This document shows positions 5,506 through 6,582 of a stretch of 6,582 bases of DNA, one piece after another (position 1 is the stretch's first letter; each line of letters opens with the position of its first letter). The stretch spans positions 1 to 6,582 of the forward strand of contig JAFDFO010000119.1 of assembly GCA_019309815.1 (NCBI GenBank), given 5' to 3'. The stretch is from Deltaproteobacteria bacterium (GTDB lineage: Bacteria; Desulfobacterota; Desulfobacteria; Desulfobacterales; C00003060). The notes beneath the pieces were generated by a model. It was not told where the DNA came from and did no database searches. It was given only the letters and a program-made list of their open reading frames with translations. Both the position numbers and the translations under genes were made by a program.

Positions 5506-6069
5506 ATGACCAAAAAATTGCTCCTGGTAACATTGGCTATTCTAATGGTGACATCTCTGGCCGTGGCAAAGGAAATCGGCGGGGCTAAGTTGCCCGATTC
5601 TCTAATGGCCGGCGAGACCAAGTTGCTTCTAAACGGCGCCGGCTTGAGAAAGAAATTGTTTATCAAAGTTTATGCAGGCGGCCTTTACCTGACAAAATAT
5701 GCCACGGACCCCCAGAAGGTCATCGAAGCAGATGAGCCCATGGCAATCAGAATGCACTTCATATACGATGGGGTTTCCGGCAAAAAACTGGTAGACGGAT
5801 GGAATGAGGGTTTTGACAAGGCAACGGGTGGGGACATTTCCAACATCAAGAAGGGAATCGACCTGTTCAACTCCTTTTTTACAGACGAAGCAAAGAAAAA
5901 CGATGTTTACGACATCATCTACATCCCTGGCCAGGGGGTACAAGTGTTCATGAAGGGAAAGCTCAGAGGGACTGTAGAAGGACTCGATTTCAAGAAAGCC
6001 CTCTTCGCCATTTGGCTGGGCAAGAAACCAGCCGATAAGGGACTGAAAAAGGGGATGCTTGGCAATTGA
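5506..6069 (+). CDS. Secreted chalcone-isomerase-like protein (187 aa)
   Basis: ATG 5506 is chosen over the upstream GTG 5470 because AAGGAGG (5494-5500) lies 5 nt before it and it opens directly into a signal peptide. That peptide is MTKK, a hydrophobic core, and AVA before K22. The mature part matches the bacterial chalcone-isomerase-like family (Chalcone_3 type). It opens with GAKLPDSL, then LLLNGAGLRKKLFIKVYAGGLYL, a MAIRMHFIYDGVSGKKLVDGW segment, and the closing IYIPGQGVQVFMKGK, VEGLDFKKALFAIWLGKKP and LLG-like end. Length is typical of the family. In bacteria the role is unclear; plant relatives include enzymes and fatty-acid-binding proteins, so binding of a lipid-like ligand in the periplasm is possible but unproven. 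It has its own strong promoter, divergent from the zinc-ribbon/TPR operon. Confidence 0.92.
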   Translation: MTKKLLLVTLAILMVTSLAVAKEIGGAKLPDSLMAGETKLLLNGAGLRKKLFIKVYAGGLYLTKYATDPQKVIEADEPMAIRMHFIYDGVSGKKLVDGWNEGFDKATGGDISNIKKGIDLFNSFFTDEAKKNDVYDIIYIPGQGVQVFMKGKLRGTVEGLDFKKALFAIWLGKKPADKGLKKGMLGN

Positions 6070-6085
6070 CTTTTAGGAGAGGCTC

Positions 6086-6133
6086 ATGCGTTTTCATCCT
6101 GTCTGGGCCTTCCTTCACGCCATAAGACACTAG
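6086..6133 (+). pseudogene. 15-codon ORF cut off inside the MITE terminal repeat
   Basis: ATG 6086 has a good ribosome-binding site (AGGAG 6075-6079, 6-nt spacing), 17 bp after the chalcone-isomerase-like gene's stop. The frame reads MRFHPVWAFLHAIRH and stops at TAG 6131-6133, which lies within the left terminal repeat of the element. If the whole 6126-6341 element is removed, the frame continues without a stop for about 26 more codons. This may be the start of a downstream operon gene broken by the insertion, or chance. The protein is too short to identify. Confidence 0.35.
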
Positions 6134-6341
6134 AAGCTATCTCAAAAACACATTTAAGACTTAATAGTCCTGTCGGCAAGCCTCAAAGAGCGGGAGTGAT
6201 GGAGTAATGGAGTACTGGAAAAGAACGAAAGAACACCTGCTTTTTTCATAACCAATACTCCAGTACTCCATCACTCCGGAATTAGTCTGCCGTCTCGGCC
6301 CTGAAGCCTGATTGGGATTTTTTGAGATAGCTTCTAGTGTC
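6126..6341. mobile_element. 216-bp MITE with perfect 23-bp terminal inverted repeats
   Basis: The left repeat 6126-6148 (beginning GACACTAGAAGCTATCTC and ending in five A) is matched perfectly and inverted at 6319-6341. No ORF of useful length lies inside and no transposase is in the window, so mobilisation would be in trans. The CTAG words at 6130-6133 and 6334-6337 could be a 4-bp target duplication. In that case the mobile part is exactly 200 bp (6134-6333) with 15-bp ends, and the original site would be the palindrome GACACTAGTGTC. The ends recall IS5-like elements that use YTAR targets; this is a memory-based suggestion. Confidence 0.85.
6193..6277. repeat. Nested inverted repeat built of 8-bp GGAGTNNT units
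   Basis: Arms 6193-6218 and 6252-6277 are inverted copies matching at 24 of 26 positions around a 33-nt loop. Each arm is itself a short tandem of GGAGTGAT, GGAGTAAT and GGAGTACT-like units. It sits in the middle of the MITE and may be a separate repeat inserted into it. As RNA it would form a long hairpin. Confidence 0.85.
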
Positions 6342-6346
6342 GAGAG

Positions 6347-6582
6347 TCATGTGTGTATGGCACCAATGGCAGTGTGGTGATGTCCGGCCATGCCGCCTGT
6401 TATACCTGTCTCTGGGTCAGGTGAATGACAGCTGCAAATCGATGGAGTCCCACGGGTAAACCCGTGGTTCCCACTAAAGTACCCGTCTTCGCCTTCGGCT
6501 ACGACGCGGTTATCCGCCTCAGCTTCGGGGCGACATCGCGCCGTAGCATATTGATTGTTTGCGCATTCATACACGGGCAAGA
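6347..6582 (-). CDS. Minus-strand frame open at the window edge; structured segment, possible insertion-sequence end
   Basis: The frame enters from the right edge and ends at TGA 6347, 5 bp from the MITE boundary. In this window it reads LPVYECANNQYATARCRP, then a Glu/Asp-rich stretch, and a His-rich end. I recognise no domain. The DNA is strongly structured: CCACGGG-TAAA-CCCGTGG (6450-6467) is a perfect 7-bp hairpin. GCTACG-A-CGCG (6498-6508) pairs with CGCG-C-CGTAGC (6537-6547) and encloses CGCC/GGCG (6515-6518 with 6529-6532). Such hairpins beside the 3' end of a frame resemble the right end and guide-RNA region of IS200/IS605 (tnpB) elements. The evidence is thin, and it could also be plain intergenic sequence. 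Confidence 0.25.
   Translation of the reverse strand, partial: LPVYECANNQYATARCRPEAEADNRVVAEGEDGYFSGNHGFTRGTPSICSCHSPDPETGITGGMAGHHHTAIGAIHT

Overview
The window reads as a stretch of bacterial chromosome, most likely from a Deltaproteobacteria / Desulfobacterota-type organism. This is inferred from the mix of families (choice-of-anchor surface protein, chalcone-isomerase-like secreted protein, zinc-ribbon/TPR membrane protein), the middling GC content and the abundance of short palindromic repeat elements. No rRNA, tRNA, CRISPR array or full-length transposase gene is visible. Genes are small and well spaced, and nearly half of the window is non-coding or repeat-derived.

Layout. 1-696 (+) is the 3' end of a secreted choice-of-anchor-type protein, followed by a strong intrinsic terminator at 747-780. 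811-1211 is a pile-up of decayed palindromic repeats. 1360-1775 (+) holds a good sigma70-type promoter and a 115-residue coiled-coil gene starting at GTG 1431. 1776-2156 has no convincing gene. 2157-2381 (+) encodes a 74-residue conserved small protein. A convergent two-gene unit on the minus strand follows: 3234-2899 (uncharacterised, 111 aa), then 2882-2472 (C-terminal HicB-like domain). Upstream of that pair, 3286-3594 is a MITE-like inverted-repeat element. 5266-4265 and 4231-3719 (-) form a second minus-strand operon of a zinc-ribbon/membrane/TPR protein and an exported protein. A divergent intergenic region at 5267-5505 carries promoters for both directions. 5506-6069 (+) is a secreted chalcone-isomerase-like protein.

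The right end is the most mobile-element-like part. A short ORF with a good ribosome-binding site (6086) runs into a 216-bp MITE with perfect 23-bp terminal inverted repeats (6126-6341), which contains a second nested inverted repeat. Beyond it is a highly structured segment (6440-6550) inside a minus-strand ORF that is open at the window edge. It may be the edge of an IS200/IS605-type element, but that is only a suggestion.

Functionally, the recognised proteins are mostly envelope-associated: one surface protein, two exported proteins and one membrane-anchored TPR protein. The two-gene minus unit 3234-2472 is the least explained pair. I do not see a clear new defence or mobile system. The best leads are the three different palindromic element families, the possible MITE-interrupted reading frame and the uncharacterised 111-aa/HicB-like pair.
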